This document shows positions 34,312 to 44,988 of a stretch of 64,000 bases of DNA, piece by piece. The stretch's first letter is position 1; each line of letters opens with the position of its first letter. The notes under the pieces are model-generated. The model was not told the DNA's origin. It saw nothing but the letters and a program-made list of their open reading frames with translations, and did not search any database. The DNA comes from Thermothielavioides terrestris NRRL 8126 (taxonomy: Eukaryota > Ascomycota > Sordariomycetes > Sordariales > Chaetomiaceae). The position numbers were made by a program, and so were the translations under genes. The DNA is taken from the NCBI RefSeq assembly GCF_000226115.1, contig NC_016461.1, positions 3,906,001-3,970,000 on the forward strand, in the 5' to 3' direction.

Positions 34312-36464
34312 GAGTATATAGTCTTAGCGCCTAAGTAGGTAGTTTAATATACTCTCTAGTCTATTGTCCTATTAGATCCCTTGTTAATTAAGCTACTCTA
34401 ATAATATAATGTTGTATATAAAGGTTAGATAGTAAGCTATATTGTATAGTATAAGTACTATAATACCTTCGTTGTTCTATAGTTTAATATCTATCTCGCT
34501 ATATCCTTTAATCTATATAGAGTACTTGCCTACCTAGATATAGTTTTTAGATACAACTAACTTAGGAGGCCTTTTAAACCTATTTAGATAATTAGCAATA
34601 TAAATAGTTGACCTCGAATCTAGAATTACTAAGTTGATTAAGGGATATCTCTAGCTTATCTAGAATATAGCTAGGATCGTAGCAAAGTTCGCTATATATT
34701 TGCCTATAGCTCTCTACTACTATATTCTTATAATATACTAGTAGCTAAACATCGCTATAATGTTGGTGCCTATATCAAGGGCGTTGCCTATATTAGAGCC
34801 AATGCTCACTTTGGGGGCGATACCCTCTTCCTAGGTAGTGCTCTCTTTAAGAGTAGTACCCTCTTTAGAAGTGTTGGCATCTGCTATATCCATTTTAGGG
34901 ACCTTAAGCTCCTTCGTTAAGAGCATGGCTATAGCTCTCTTAGAGTAGTTAGCTAATTAATATAGTAGCGGATCTTTGCTTATATCGCTCTTTACGTTGT
35001 TAGTGAGGCTACTCTTAGACCTCTTTATTTAGAGCCTATTGGCCTTTGCTTATAGAGTTAAATTAGCCTTTAAATTAGCCTCTATATAAGCTTTGACGTA
35101 TTCTCTAGGTTTCTACCTAGGTAGTATACTCTTAGAGTTCAAATAATAGTACCGCTCTATTAGATAGAAGTGATTATATACATAGTACTTCCTTAATATA
35201 CTCAAGGACCTTATAGAGATACCAAAGGCTATAGGCGCGCTTAGCTTATATTTAGAGTAGGATCGGCCAATTCTAGCTCCTTCCTTACAACTAGTTTAGC
35301 GCCTAGGGCAATCTTCTTAATCTTCTAGTTGCTTAGGGTCCTTATTTTCTTTCTCTTTAAAGCTATATATTAGAAAAGATCCTTTTCCTATATAGCTAAG
35401 TGCCTTCTTAAAGAATAGGTATATACCTTTATAGACTTTTATAGCTATATCTTAAAAGGTTAGCTTTTTAAAAATCTCTATTTTACTTATAGTATAGAGG
35501 GAAATAAAGCTTAGGAATAGCTTCTCTAGTATAGCTATTAGTTCATTGAACTATAGGCTAGGATCCTTTACCTTATTTATCTTTTAAAGGGAGGCCTTAT
35601 CTATTTGGCTCTCTTACTTAATAAGCTACTTCTCGAAATTAGCTTCCTTAATATATATATTCCTAGGGTACTTAAGTATATCGAAGTAGATATAAATATA
35701 TATTTAAAGCTTAGTTATCGTCTTAATAGTTAGCTAAATAGTCTTTTTAAGATTATTATACTATATTCGAAGGTCAATACGCTCTATAAAGTAGGTAGAC
35801 CAGTAATTAGCTACTACTATAGTAGTTATAAAGGTTAATATTTAGATAAAATAGTTGGTCTAGCGTTTATAGTCTTTATACTTATAGTCTAGATCCTTCT
35901 TAACCTATATAATAACGATAGCGATATTGTTGTTAAACTACTTCTCTCTCTTATTGTAGAGCTTCCTCTAATAGCTATTTAGTACCTTGACACTAGGCTA
36001 CTCTTATAGACCCTCGTTCTTAGAGAAGGTCTAGGAATCTATATTGTTATCCTAGGCTATAGAGGTAGTGCTAGGCTACTATTCGTCTATAGTGGACGCT
36101 CCTAGATCGGCTAGAGCTCCTACGTTAGCTATAGCTTCTATAGCTATAGCTAGTATAGAAGCCTATAGTTCGATAATATATTTCTAAAGCTTATACTAGA
36201 TACGTTTATAGGCAAGATCGTAGATATTAGCTAGTATAGGCTTTAGAAGGAGCTTTGTCTTACCTTCGAAATAGTTAAATAGGTCGAGATGCTTAGCCTT
36301 ATTAACGAACTTATAGTTCTAAGCTACCTAGTTATCTAGGCTAGCTAGGATAATATCGATCTTTGTATTAGCTTTCGAAGATATAGTAGTTGCTACTAAG
36401 CGCTATATATAGGGCTATATACTTAGAGATAGGGCTAGGTTTTCGAGCTAATAAGACTTTTAAT

Positions 36465-36674
36465 TGTTAGAACCGCTATATAGGCTTAGGAAGATAAAGC
36501 TATTACGATATAAGCGATGTATACAACTGGGAACAATTGTAGTGTTGAGGATATTATATTGTAGGAGAGTTCTCCTAATCAGGAGCCCAGTATTAGGCGG
36601 CAGTTGGGCATCAAGCCGGTGGATCCTAATCTCGGTGGGCCGGCCCGGTGCCCCAGGCCGGGCTGGTTCTGACA
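36465..36674 (-). repeat. Copia LTR (5' LTR of the element)
   Basis: 210 bases. RIP-type changes lie in its left half, next to the element interior; the right half next to host DNA is clean. It is followed by AAAGC at 36675-36679. Confidence 0.9.
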
Positions 36675-37112
36675 AAAGCAGGTCCCTAAGTGATTAGAGT
36701 CAGCAAGAGGAGCCGCTTGAACAGGCCAGGCAGCCGCCCGATCTCACCATCATGTCCCCCATGCCATCCTCCGCCCACCCTGTCCCCGACTTTCCAAGCC
36801 GTTACCCCGTCGCCGACAGCCACAACACGGCCGATTATCTCATGTCCCGGGACAGCTGGACTATTGGACGCAAGCAAGTGGTCAGTGTCACTGCTGCCCA
36901 CTGAGGTGTGGACGCGACACGACGGAACGAACGTACAAGACACCGCCCATGCCGTTGCGCTGGGCGAACGAGTCCGAGAAGCACACGCCGCAGGCCTCCA
37001 CCTTGACGAGCACCTCGCCGGGCCCGGGCAGCTTCAGCTCTGCATCCTCGACGGTCAGGTCCGCGCCCGCCGAGCGAAACGCTGCTTGCTTGAATGTCTT
37101 GGGCAGCGACAT
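36675..37112 (-). pseudogene. Zinc alcohol dehydrogenase, 5' part of disrupted gene
   Basis: On the minus strand this is exon 1 (37112-36937), exon 2 (36860-36748) and the first 11 bases of exon 3 (36685-36675), after which the copia LTR begins. It encodes the GroES-like N-terminal part: MSLPKTFKQAAFRSAGADL, the catalytic-zinc site CGVCFSD, VPGHEIIGRVV and GGGWHGGHDG. The splice sites are consensus (GTACGT/TAG and GTGAGA/TTAG). Joined to 22949-21960 across one copy of the target duplication, the seven exons give 341 codons including the stop, the normal length for a class I-like fungal NAD(P)-dependent alcohol dehydrogenase. A transcript would now run into the LTR. Confidence 0.92.
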
Positions 37113-37224
37113 GGAACTGTTAGTGTTGAGTGAGCGAGCAGGGTGTAAGTGGTACGGAGTCCGATGAGAAAACAACAACTTGGAGGGGCGAGTCAGGACG
37201 GGAGAGAAGGACGCGCGGCCAACC

Positions 37225-37232
37225 TACTTATA
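37225..37232 (-). promoter_or_regulatory. TATA-like box of the disrupted dehydrogenase
   Basis: TATAAGTA on the minus strand lies about 115 bases before the ATG at 37112, so the promoter of the broken gene is still in place. Confidence 0.45.
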
Positions 37233-37877
37233 CACGGGGAGACATTCAGGACGCAGTCCTGCGGCGCTGAAAGGCCCAATCGTTGTCCGGACACACATAG
37301 TCGAAGAATTCCGTAGTGTGGAGCCAAGACTCAAGATAGACTTACATGAGGAGGCATGCGGAGCCGAAAGGAGTATCCGGAGTCAAGGGCTGACACAGAG
37401 TGTAACCTAACCCGGACATAGCCATGTCAATTCCGGCCTCGGAGTTAAGCAGCACAACCACCTTGGGTTGAGCCTGTCCAAAACAGGCAGTGAAATTACG
37501 CCGAGAGGGGGCAACTGGTCAGATCTCGAGAGAGCAATGCAACAGGCGCGACCTTGGGCGGACACATGGAGAAAGAAAAAAAAAAAAAAGAAAAAAAAGA
37601 GGAAAAAAAGAAAAAGGAAAAAGAAAAGAGAAAACAAAGAGGAGTGGTGTATTATCTAGGTACCTAAAGACTTCAAGTTCCACTCTATGAACATAGCCCA
37701 GTCTAAAAGGAATACCTCTAAACCTATAGTAAAAGACAACCTCTGCCTGGGTGCTCGGTGATCTTGAGAGCTCAACAACGTCGGCTCAACCACCACTCTC
37801 ACCGTCAGACCCGCCATTGTAACCATCAGCCCGTCCACCGGCCCAGCTTCCCCCTTCCTCTGGAACCCCGGACCCAG
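37233..37877. other. Intergenic with A-rich tract
   Basis: No gene seen. At 37570-37637 there is a purine tract of A runs broken by single G bases (about 68 bases). Confidence 0.6.
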
Positions 37878-39809
37878 TCAAGGCTCGGGCGACTCAGTCG
37901 CACTACTATCCCCCGCATCCTCGCGCTTCGGGATCCACCTCGCGCGGCTCAGGAACAGCGAGCACAGCGTGTACAGGGCGCCGGCCGCGACGACCATGAA
38001 CCAGCAGCGCGCGATGCTGTCGACAATGGCATCGAGACACCGCGCGCGCACGTCGGGCGCGACGGACCGCAACACATCGCTGCGCGAGCCGGCCACGGCG
38101 GCGCGGATCTGCGCGTCATCGAACCCCAGCGGGCCCAGCACGGCGCGCAGCCCCGCGAAGGCGCGCGTCTGGAACACGGCGCTGGCGACGGTCAGGCCGA
38201 TCAGCATGCTGGAGCCCTGGCCGACGTTGAGGAACTGGATCATCTCGGCGACGCGGGCGGGCGCGACGAGGCGGTTGCCGACGGCGTAGCCGGCCTGCGA
38301 GGTGGTCATGCCGAGGCCGAGCAGGACGGTGTAGCCCAGGATGCGGCCGGGCGGGGTGTTGGCGGTGACGGTGGCCATGCAGGCGCCGCCGGCGGTCAGG
38401 CACAGGCCCGAGGCGAGGAACCAGACCATGTGGTAGCCGGTGCGGCCCATGGCGGCGCCGCAGGCCAGGATGGTGGCCACGTAGAGGCACACGAACGGCA
38501 GCAGGCGCACCGCCGCCTGCACGCCCGTGTCGCCGTACACGAAGAGGAAGTACAGCGGGATGTAGTACATGGAGACGAAGAGCGCGGAGCCGCCCGCGGC
38601 CATGATGACGTACAGGAGGACGAGCTGCGGGTCGCGGAGGAACTCGCAGGGGAAGAGCCGGTCGAGCGGGTTGGTCAGGACGGAGTACCGCTGCGTGACG
38701 GCGAAGACGACGATGCAGGCGACCCAGACAACGATCAGGGCGATGGTGCGGCCGTCGCTGTATGCCCAGAGGACGCCGCCGAAGGAGAAGGCGACCGTGA
38801 AGGTGCCGTAGACACCGGCGTTGAGCAGCGTGCCAAGCCAGTCGATGCTCTTCACGCGGTCAACCCAGGACGCCCCCGGCCGCCGGGGCAGCGACGGCAG
38901 CAGGAAAAGGTAGATGGGGCTGGCGGCCGCGAAGATGCAAAGGTTGAGGTAGAACGCCTGGGGAGGCCACACCGGTCAGCTCAGTGTTACTTGCGACTCG
39001 GGAAGAATGCGAGTAGTGGCGGCTCACCCAGCGCCATGACGCCGAGCTGTCCGCCAGCGATCCTCCCACGATGGGACCCAAGATGCAGCCGCTCCCGTAC
39101 ACAAACCCGGCCAGGCCGACGTACAATGGCTGCTCGTGGGGTGAACTGAGGATGGTGCAGAGATTCAGCATGCTAATAATCAATTAATAAACACCCGTCA
39201 GCCACAGCGCCAGCGTACCGAGCCCGCCACACCGGACAACACCCACCCAAGATACATGCCGGCACCGCCCACGCCGCCCCAGACCCGACCGACAATCATG
39301 GCACTCATCCCCGGCACAGCGCCGCACAGCGCGCTGGCGGCGGCGAAGTTGGCAAGACAGCCAATGAACAGCCACTTGACGTCGAAGACGGCGTAGGCCT
39401 TGCCGAGCGGGAGGATGGCGACGGTGGAGCCGAGGGTGAAGCCGACGCCGAGCCAGCCCAGCTGGGTGACATCGCCGAACGTCTCGGACACGGCGCCCTG
39501 GATGTCGGCGACGATGGTCGTGTCCAGCCCGTACAGCACGCTGGAGGAGAAGATGGCGACGCAGATCAGCAGCCAGCGGACGCCGTGGACCGTCCGCTCA
39601 GAGGCGCCCGTGACGACGGGGCCGTCTGGCGGCGCTGTGTGCGGTGCCGCCGCCGCGGCGAGCACCTCCTCCTTTTCGGCCGTGTCGTTCGCCTGTTGGC
39701 GTGCCGGCTCTTGAGCCAGCCTGTCGACCGCCGCCATGGTTGGAACTTCGGACATTGAGGATGAGATCGAATTCGGCGTTGCGGCCGCCGCCGTCGGGCT
39801 CATTGTCAA
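37878..39809 (-). CDS. MFS multidrug/toxin efflux transporter
   Basis: Three exons on the minus strand, 39809-39247, 39172-39028 and 38957-37878, encode 595 residues. Introns of 74 and 70 bases (GTGGGT...TTAG; GTGAGC...CAG) keep frame. An Ala/Pro-rich cytosolic N-terminus of about 75 residues precedes a chain of about 14 hydrophobic segments. LYGLDTTIVADIQGAV is the motif of the drug:H+ antiporter-2 family (LDxTIV), GRVWGGVGGAGMYLG follows, and FVYGSGCILGPIVGGSLAD contains the antiporter motif GxxxGPxxGG. Members export polyketides, mycotoxins or drugs from the plasma membrane. The gene lies head-to-tail downstream of a Zn2Cys6 regulator on the same strand, a common pairing. The exported compound is unknown. 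Confidence 0.92.
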
Positions 39810-41568
39810 CTATTGCTGGCAACACGGATTGCAACGCAGCTGACGCAGAGAGGAACGGCCGCGTCGGCCTACAAATACACTGGAGGCTCTGCCCGGAGTC
39901 ATCGGAGTCATCTTCATCTTGCCAGATTCACGGCGACGACACAAGCAACATCCCCGGAGAGAACCTCAGGCAAGACCTCAGGTAATCGATGAGTAACACA
40001 CATTCTCCTCCGCGGTTCGTACTCGGAGTCGTTCGTACTCGGGAGTCGGGACCCTCGGGAGTGTCCCCACAGCATGTTGAAACACCATCCGCAAGGCGCA
40101 AGGGACTTTCGAGACCCTTGACCGTGCCACGCCCCAGTCAGTGGTGAAGCGCAGCTTGGCGGGCCGGGGCCGATGCCGTCATCACCCGCGGCCCACAGTT
40201 GCCGACGATCGCGCCAGCCGCCTTCCGGCCAACTGAACCTGCTTACGGTGGCCGAACTTGCTTGTGTAACACGTTGAATTGGAACGCAGTGGCTAAGCCA
40301 CAACGCCGCAAACACTACAATGTCAATACTACCTTCGATAGCGCCTACTACACTGCTCTTTCGAGACATGTCAAGCGGCCGTTGATGATCCTTACCTGCC
40401 GTAAGCCGTCACTGAAGTCAGTACCAAGTTATCACCATTTTCCATCGACACTGTGAGGAGATACAGCCCAATAGGGAAAGAGAGTGTAGGTAGATTCCAA
40501 ATTGACGCTAGCAGGGGACCATCTCCACCGCCAAGACACGGCACAGCTATGCGCATCCAGTCGCTGCAAAGAAAACTCCAGAGGATTGGCCTGGTGATTG
40601 AGCCAAAACTTCCTCGCTGCCTCGATGTCCAGATGACACCATCGCTAGGCAGGGACTTTTGACGCCTTTTTGAGAATTTTTTTTTCCCCTGGAACCCACT
40701 GTTAGTGCCGATGCTGAGCAACACAGCTTACGCCTTGACACACCCCCAATTCCTCCTGAGCTCCCGGCCTCCGTCAAACTGGCGGTAACACTTCAACAAT
40801 GCCGCCTAGGGCGATATTGCAGCCGGATACCGGCATCTTGCATCGAACGCCATCGGCACGCGCCCCACGAATCCTCCCACTGCCACGAACCTGCAACGCG
40901 CCAAGAGGCATACGCAGCAAAGTCATCGATTTCGCGTCTCTGCTTGCCCTCGATCTCGCGAAGGGCGCAACTACACGTACAGTACAAAGATAGACTCTGA
41001 GAGGATGGCGAAAGCCACCCTCGGCCGGCACTTCGAGAACACAGAGCAGAAGCTCTCGTGCTAGCGCGAGGTGGTTAAGGCCGTTACTAACGGGCTCAAC
41101 AGCTTCCGCCGAGACTCAAACCTCCATATAAAATCCATGTCCGGCACAAGCGGTTGGAAACGAGAATGGTGCAGCAAGCGGTTGGCGAATGTCGAGACCA
41201 AGTAGTTAACCCGCCGGGAGAGGACGGCATTTTGCTCAAACGGGTTGTCTTTCGCCATTTTCGCTCATCCGAGCCGCCCCGGCAATAACTCGCCAACACA
41301 GAGGGACGGCGTCTCCGGGCGGATCCGGCGGGCGGAAGAGTGAGGAGCGGAGCCTCTGACTCTTGGCCCCGAACGGCCACGGAAGTTCAGGTAAAAATGT
41401 ACTCCGTAGGGGGTTGACTCATTGATCCCCGGCCCCTCCTTCCCGATTTGGCTGCGCACCCCAAGCCAACAAGTCCTCCCAATTTGGCAATCCTACCGAT
41501 TCTGTAACAACGTCAGCACGCAGGTCATGAGACGGGGGTCAGCGCGCTGTGCCATCACAGGAACTTTT
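39810..41568. other. Intergenic; no gene seen
   Basis: This is the upstream region of the transporter gene followed by about 1.5 kb with only short mixed frames. Confidence 0.5.
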
Positions 41569-41693
41569 GAAGAGAGGGCGCAAGTTGGGCGGTAGTGAAG
41601 TTGGGCACCCAGGGCCCCGGGCCTGATAGATCCTCATCTCGGTGTTCCGGCTCGGGGCGCCGGGCTGGGCCGAGCCTTGGCCCGGATCTGACA
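41569..41693 (+). mobile_element. Truncated LTR of the copia-related family
   Basis: Only the 3' half of the LTR is present (GAAGAGAGGGCGCAAGTTGGG to GGATCTGACA), closest to the copy at 3946. The left part is missing, so this is an old 5'-truncated fragment. Its orientation is the same as the other copies. Confidence 0.7.
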
Positions 41694-41971
41694 ACAAGGT
41701 CGCATACCGGAGTTCTCGATTTTCGCAGCCAAGGCACTGAGAAGCAAGACCGGCCACGGGGCCGGCAATCTGCAGATGAAAACGCCGCAGGGCCACGGGT
41801 GCACTCGCCTCAGCAGAATCAAAGGGGCTTTACGGTAGGCCGGAGACCAGGGTTGAAAAGTGAGGCAAATCGCGGAATGACGCTTCATGGGAGATAAGGG
41901 ACGGTGAAGTCGCTCGCCATTGAGCAGCACCCAATAACTACCGTGACTTCAGCAGGCTCCCGCAGAACGGG

Positions 41972-44576
41972 CTAGTAAAATCCCGGCGGCCAAGCATCCA
42001 TCGCCATGTTGAGCCCACCGGGGAACGGCACGCCCATGGGCTGGAAAGAGTCCGCCGAGTACACCATGTCCATCGTGTCGGCCAGCATATCCCGCACCGC
42101 AGCCGCCTCCTCGTCCGTCATCTCCGGCAGGAACGCCGCCGGCTGATAACCGACCTCCGGCCCAGTCGACGGCGCCACGGCCGTCGCTGCAAGCCCCGTC
42201 CGGCCGGGCGGGGCGGCCGTGTTCGCCTCGTCGCCCTCAGGACCCCCCCGTTGGTGGTGGGTCCCCTTCCCAACCGCCTCCAGCTGTGGTGCCAGGCCAA
42301 GGCCGGTGCTCGCGCCGCGCAGCAAATCGGCCTTGGAGAGCAGCTCGCGGGTGGCGTTGGCGGCGCTGGTGCCGACGGAGAACTGCCTGCCGAAGGCCTC
42401 GAACACCTCGATCGCGGCGCCCACCGCGGCGCGGGCGTCGGACGCGACCGGATCGGCGGGGAAGGCCAGGACGGAGCCGACCATGGTGATGGAGGCGTTC
42501 CACTGCTGCTGGAAGGCCTCGTGCCACCCGTCGAGCAGGTCCGTCTCGACGATGACCTGGCGGAGCAGCGTTGTGAGGGCGATGGCGTGGCGGACAGCCG
42601 TCATTGCGTGGGCCATCACGAGCGGACCGGGCTTCGGCGGCGGCGATGGCACGGATGCGGCGGGGAAGACTATGAAGGGGCGATGGAGGTTGATCATGAG
42701 GGTGTGGTAGAGCAGCTCGAGGAACAAGCGCTGGCGCTGGAGCCAGGCGGGCGCGAACATCTCGATGTCCAGGCGGCTTAGATCGGCCGACAGGGGGACG
42801 CCGTCGCCGACACGCTGAGTCTTCATCGCGGCCGGCACCTCGCTCACCCAGGCCCTCAACCCCTGGGGCTCACCCATGTAGCGCTCTAGCACTTCGGCGG
42901 CGGTGTCGAGGGCGACGGGATCGTCATACAACGAGGACGAGGAGCCGGCGGCCGTGCCGAGAATTTCAGCACACCGGTCGTAGAAACCAGCATAGACAAC
43001 CTGCGCTGCGCGCACCATCTTGGCGTTCTGCCGCGTATACGTTAGCCAGGTCACCGTGCAGCCGTCGGTGGTGATGGACGCCGTGTTGGAGCCGCTGCGG
43101 AGGGCCAGCTCGTGGTCGTCGGCGGGCAAGCTGCACAGCACCTGTGCTGCGTCCGTGGTCCAAGGCCGGCCGAGTTTCATGGACGTCTTTATCTCGACGA
43201 TGTAAAGCCCCCACCAAACCCGCTTCCGCAGCTCCCTCTCCGGCCGCGGCATGGTCTCGGGCGGCTCAAGGTGAAGTCCGAGCGTGTGCGCGACGCGCAC
43301 AGCCAGGGCGAGCATGTGGTGTGCCGTGTTCTGGAAGCTACCGCAGCAGAGGTAGACGACGCACAACACGAGGCTCTGGACCGTCGACAGCGTCGGCCGC
43401 TCGATCTCGAACTCCAACAGGGCCCGGTGGCGCTGGTAGTGCCGCCAGCCGGGAAGGGTGCCATCGTTGGGACCCAGGTCGCCGCTGCCGTACTGCATGC
43501 AGAGGGCCACCATGATGTCGACGAGTGCACTGGGCCGGCGGAAGCAGCCCGGCGGAGGATCCAAGCAGAGCGACCGGTAGTGCTCGCGGAACGCGGCTTC
43601 GTCGACGATTTGCAGTGAGCAGTGATGCGACTGCCAAAACAGGCCCAGGAAGTACTCCTCCTGCGACGCGTTCAGGTACTCGCCGGGTGCGGCGCTCGAC
43701 TTCCGCCCGGGGCCCTGCCGCTCGTCGTCTTCGCGGGCGCCATTCGCCGCGTCTGCCTGCCTGGCGGTAGCTTCCTCACGGCCGTGCTCGCCAGGGGACG
43801 TGGGAAGAGACTTGCTGGCGGCCGAGCTGAACCAGGTGGTCCGTTCCGTGCTCGGCTGCTGCAGCGCCCGGGTCATGTATGCTTCCATGCGCCCCAGGAA
43901 GTAGAACAGCGACGACGGCCCGTACCACTGCAGGTCGTGTGCGTCAGCGCAGTACCGGGAGGAGGGCTAATTAGCTGCAAGGTCTCCGTACCTGTTTGGG
44001 CGACGACTGCGTGGTACTCGCATAGATGCCCTCCCACAACTTCAACTTCCTCGGTGGCTTATCGGCAGATGGGCCGTGTGGGTCACCCTCTTGACCCGTT
44101 GGCACGGGGGGCATAGGCGGTTGTGTCGTTACCGGCGGCGGAGTGGACGCAGACGCCGCCACAGGAGACGCCGAGTCCCCGCTGTTGCCTCTGTCTGAGC
44201 CCGCGGCATTGTGCCGGGCTAATTCCAACTCCAGTTCGCGCACCCGCGAAGTCAACCGTTGAATCTCCCTGCCAGTGAAAGGGTGGTGCGTCAATATCAG
44301 CAGGAATTGTTTACGCTGCGAGGCCATCAAGTCGACCTACCGGAAAGCGTGCGGGAGCGTGCGCACCTCGCGGCCCCGCGAGTTGGAGCACTCCCCACCC
44401 CGGAGTAAGCAGTTATGACACGGCCTCGTGCTGTCACACTTGACCCTATGCACGCGGCACCAGTCGCATGCTTGGGCCACCTGGGCCCTCTTCGCCTTCG
44501 GCCGGTCACGGCCCTGCGCCTCAGGACCGACCGAATCGCGATGCGCGGGGGTCGCCGTGCCGAAAGTGACGAACAT
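41972..44576 (-). CDS. Zn2Cys6 transcription factor
   Basis: Three exons on the minus strand, 44576-44341, 44268-43992 and 43927-41972, encode 822 residues; both introns keep frame. The DNA-binding domain is near residues 37-63: CDWCRVHRVKCDSTRPC then HNC and GGEC, spacing C2C6C5C2C6C. A coiled-coil dimerisation stretch follows (EIQRLTSRVRELELELARHN), then a Ser/Pro/Thr-rich linker. The fungal-specific transcription factor domain comes next (EEYFLGLFWQSHHCSLQIVD, RKRVWWGLYIVE, FLELLYHTLMINLHRPF). This architecture resembles XlnR-like regulators in the middle domain, but a sugar-regulatory role cannot be claimed. It acts in the nucleus and may control the neighbouring transporter. Confidence 0.92.
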
Positions 44577-44988
44577 GGCTCCGGGTTCTCCCAGTGGGGA
44601 ATTTTGGAGCCGCCGAAATATGTATTGGTGCTAGACGGAGTTGCCGGAGTTGCACGCCAGGAGTGGGAAACGAAAGCTGCGGGGTGCCCGGACGATCGGA
44701 GATTGAATGGAACATTTCCACTTCGAGCGCTGGGCAGGGCTGAGATTGCCGGTTGGATTACCTATGTATACGCGCTGCAACGCTGCAGGGTTGGCAGGAA
44801 CGGGGGACGCTGTGACCTCCACTTCCAGAAACAAGGTTCCATTGTCATTCAGCCCTAAAACCCCTCTGCCACGCGCTTCTGCGCTCTCAAAGCCTCTATA
44901 TACAGAGTTCTCTCGAAGCAGCACAGGTACAGTACGCTGCGATTCATCGACCCGACCAGAAGCATGCACCCTCCGGTCCCATCGCCCC

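Larger units (their letters stand above)
22955..36674 (-). mobile_element. Ty1/copia retrotransposon, RIP-mutated, host of a nested element
   Basis: The 210-base LTRs at 22955-23164 and 36465-36674 (TGTTRGAACC...RGTTCTGACA) flank about 5.6 kb of copia sequence, interrupted by the gypsy element at 26629-34311. Coding is on the minus strand. Gag-like sequence lies at about 36440-35000. Protease at about 34620-34560 reads LDSRST where LDSGST is expected. The pre-integrase motif (YISLKVFEHFVNC) is at about 26440, and RT reads FYIDNIVFIY at about 24370-24390. An RNase H end reads NGLTKVLE at 23491-23508. Stops are almost all TAG, as RIP makes from CAG and TGG. The changed protease Gly and RT Asp show it is inactive. 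A purine-rich AGAGAGG precedes the 3' LTR. Confidence 0.92.

Noticed and set aside
23165..36464. AT-rich block as mitochondrial or foreign DNA
   Set aside because: LTRs, target duplications, retrotransposon motifs and TAG-type stops show RIP-mutated retrotransposons instead.
37758..39149. 463-codon plus-strand open frame
   Set aside because: It is antisense to the MFS transporter exons and is rich in Arg, Ala, Gly, Asp and Glu codons, as expected from a shadow of a GC-rich gene.
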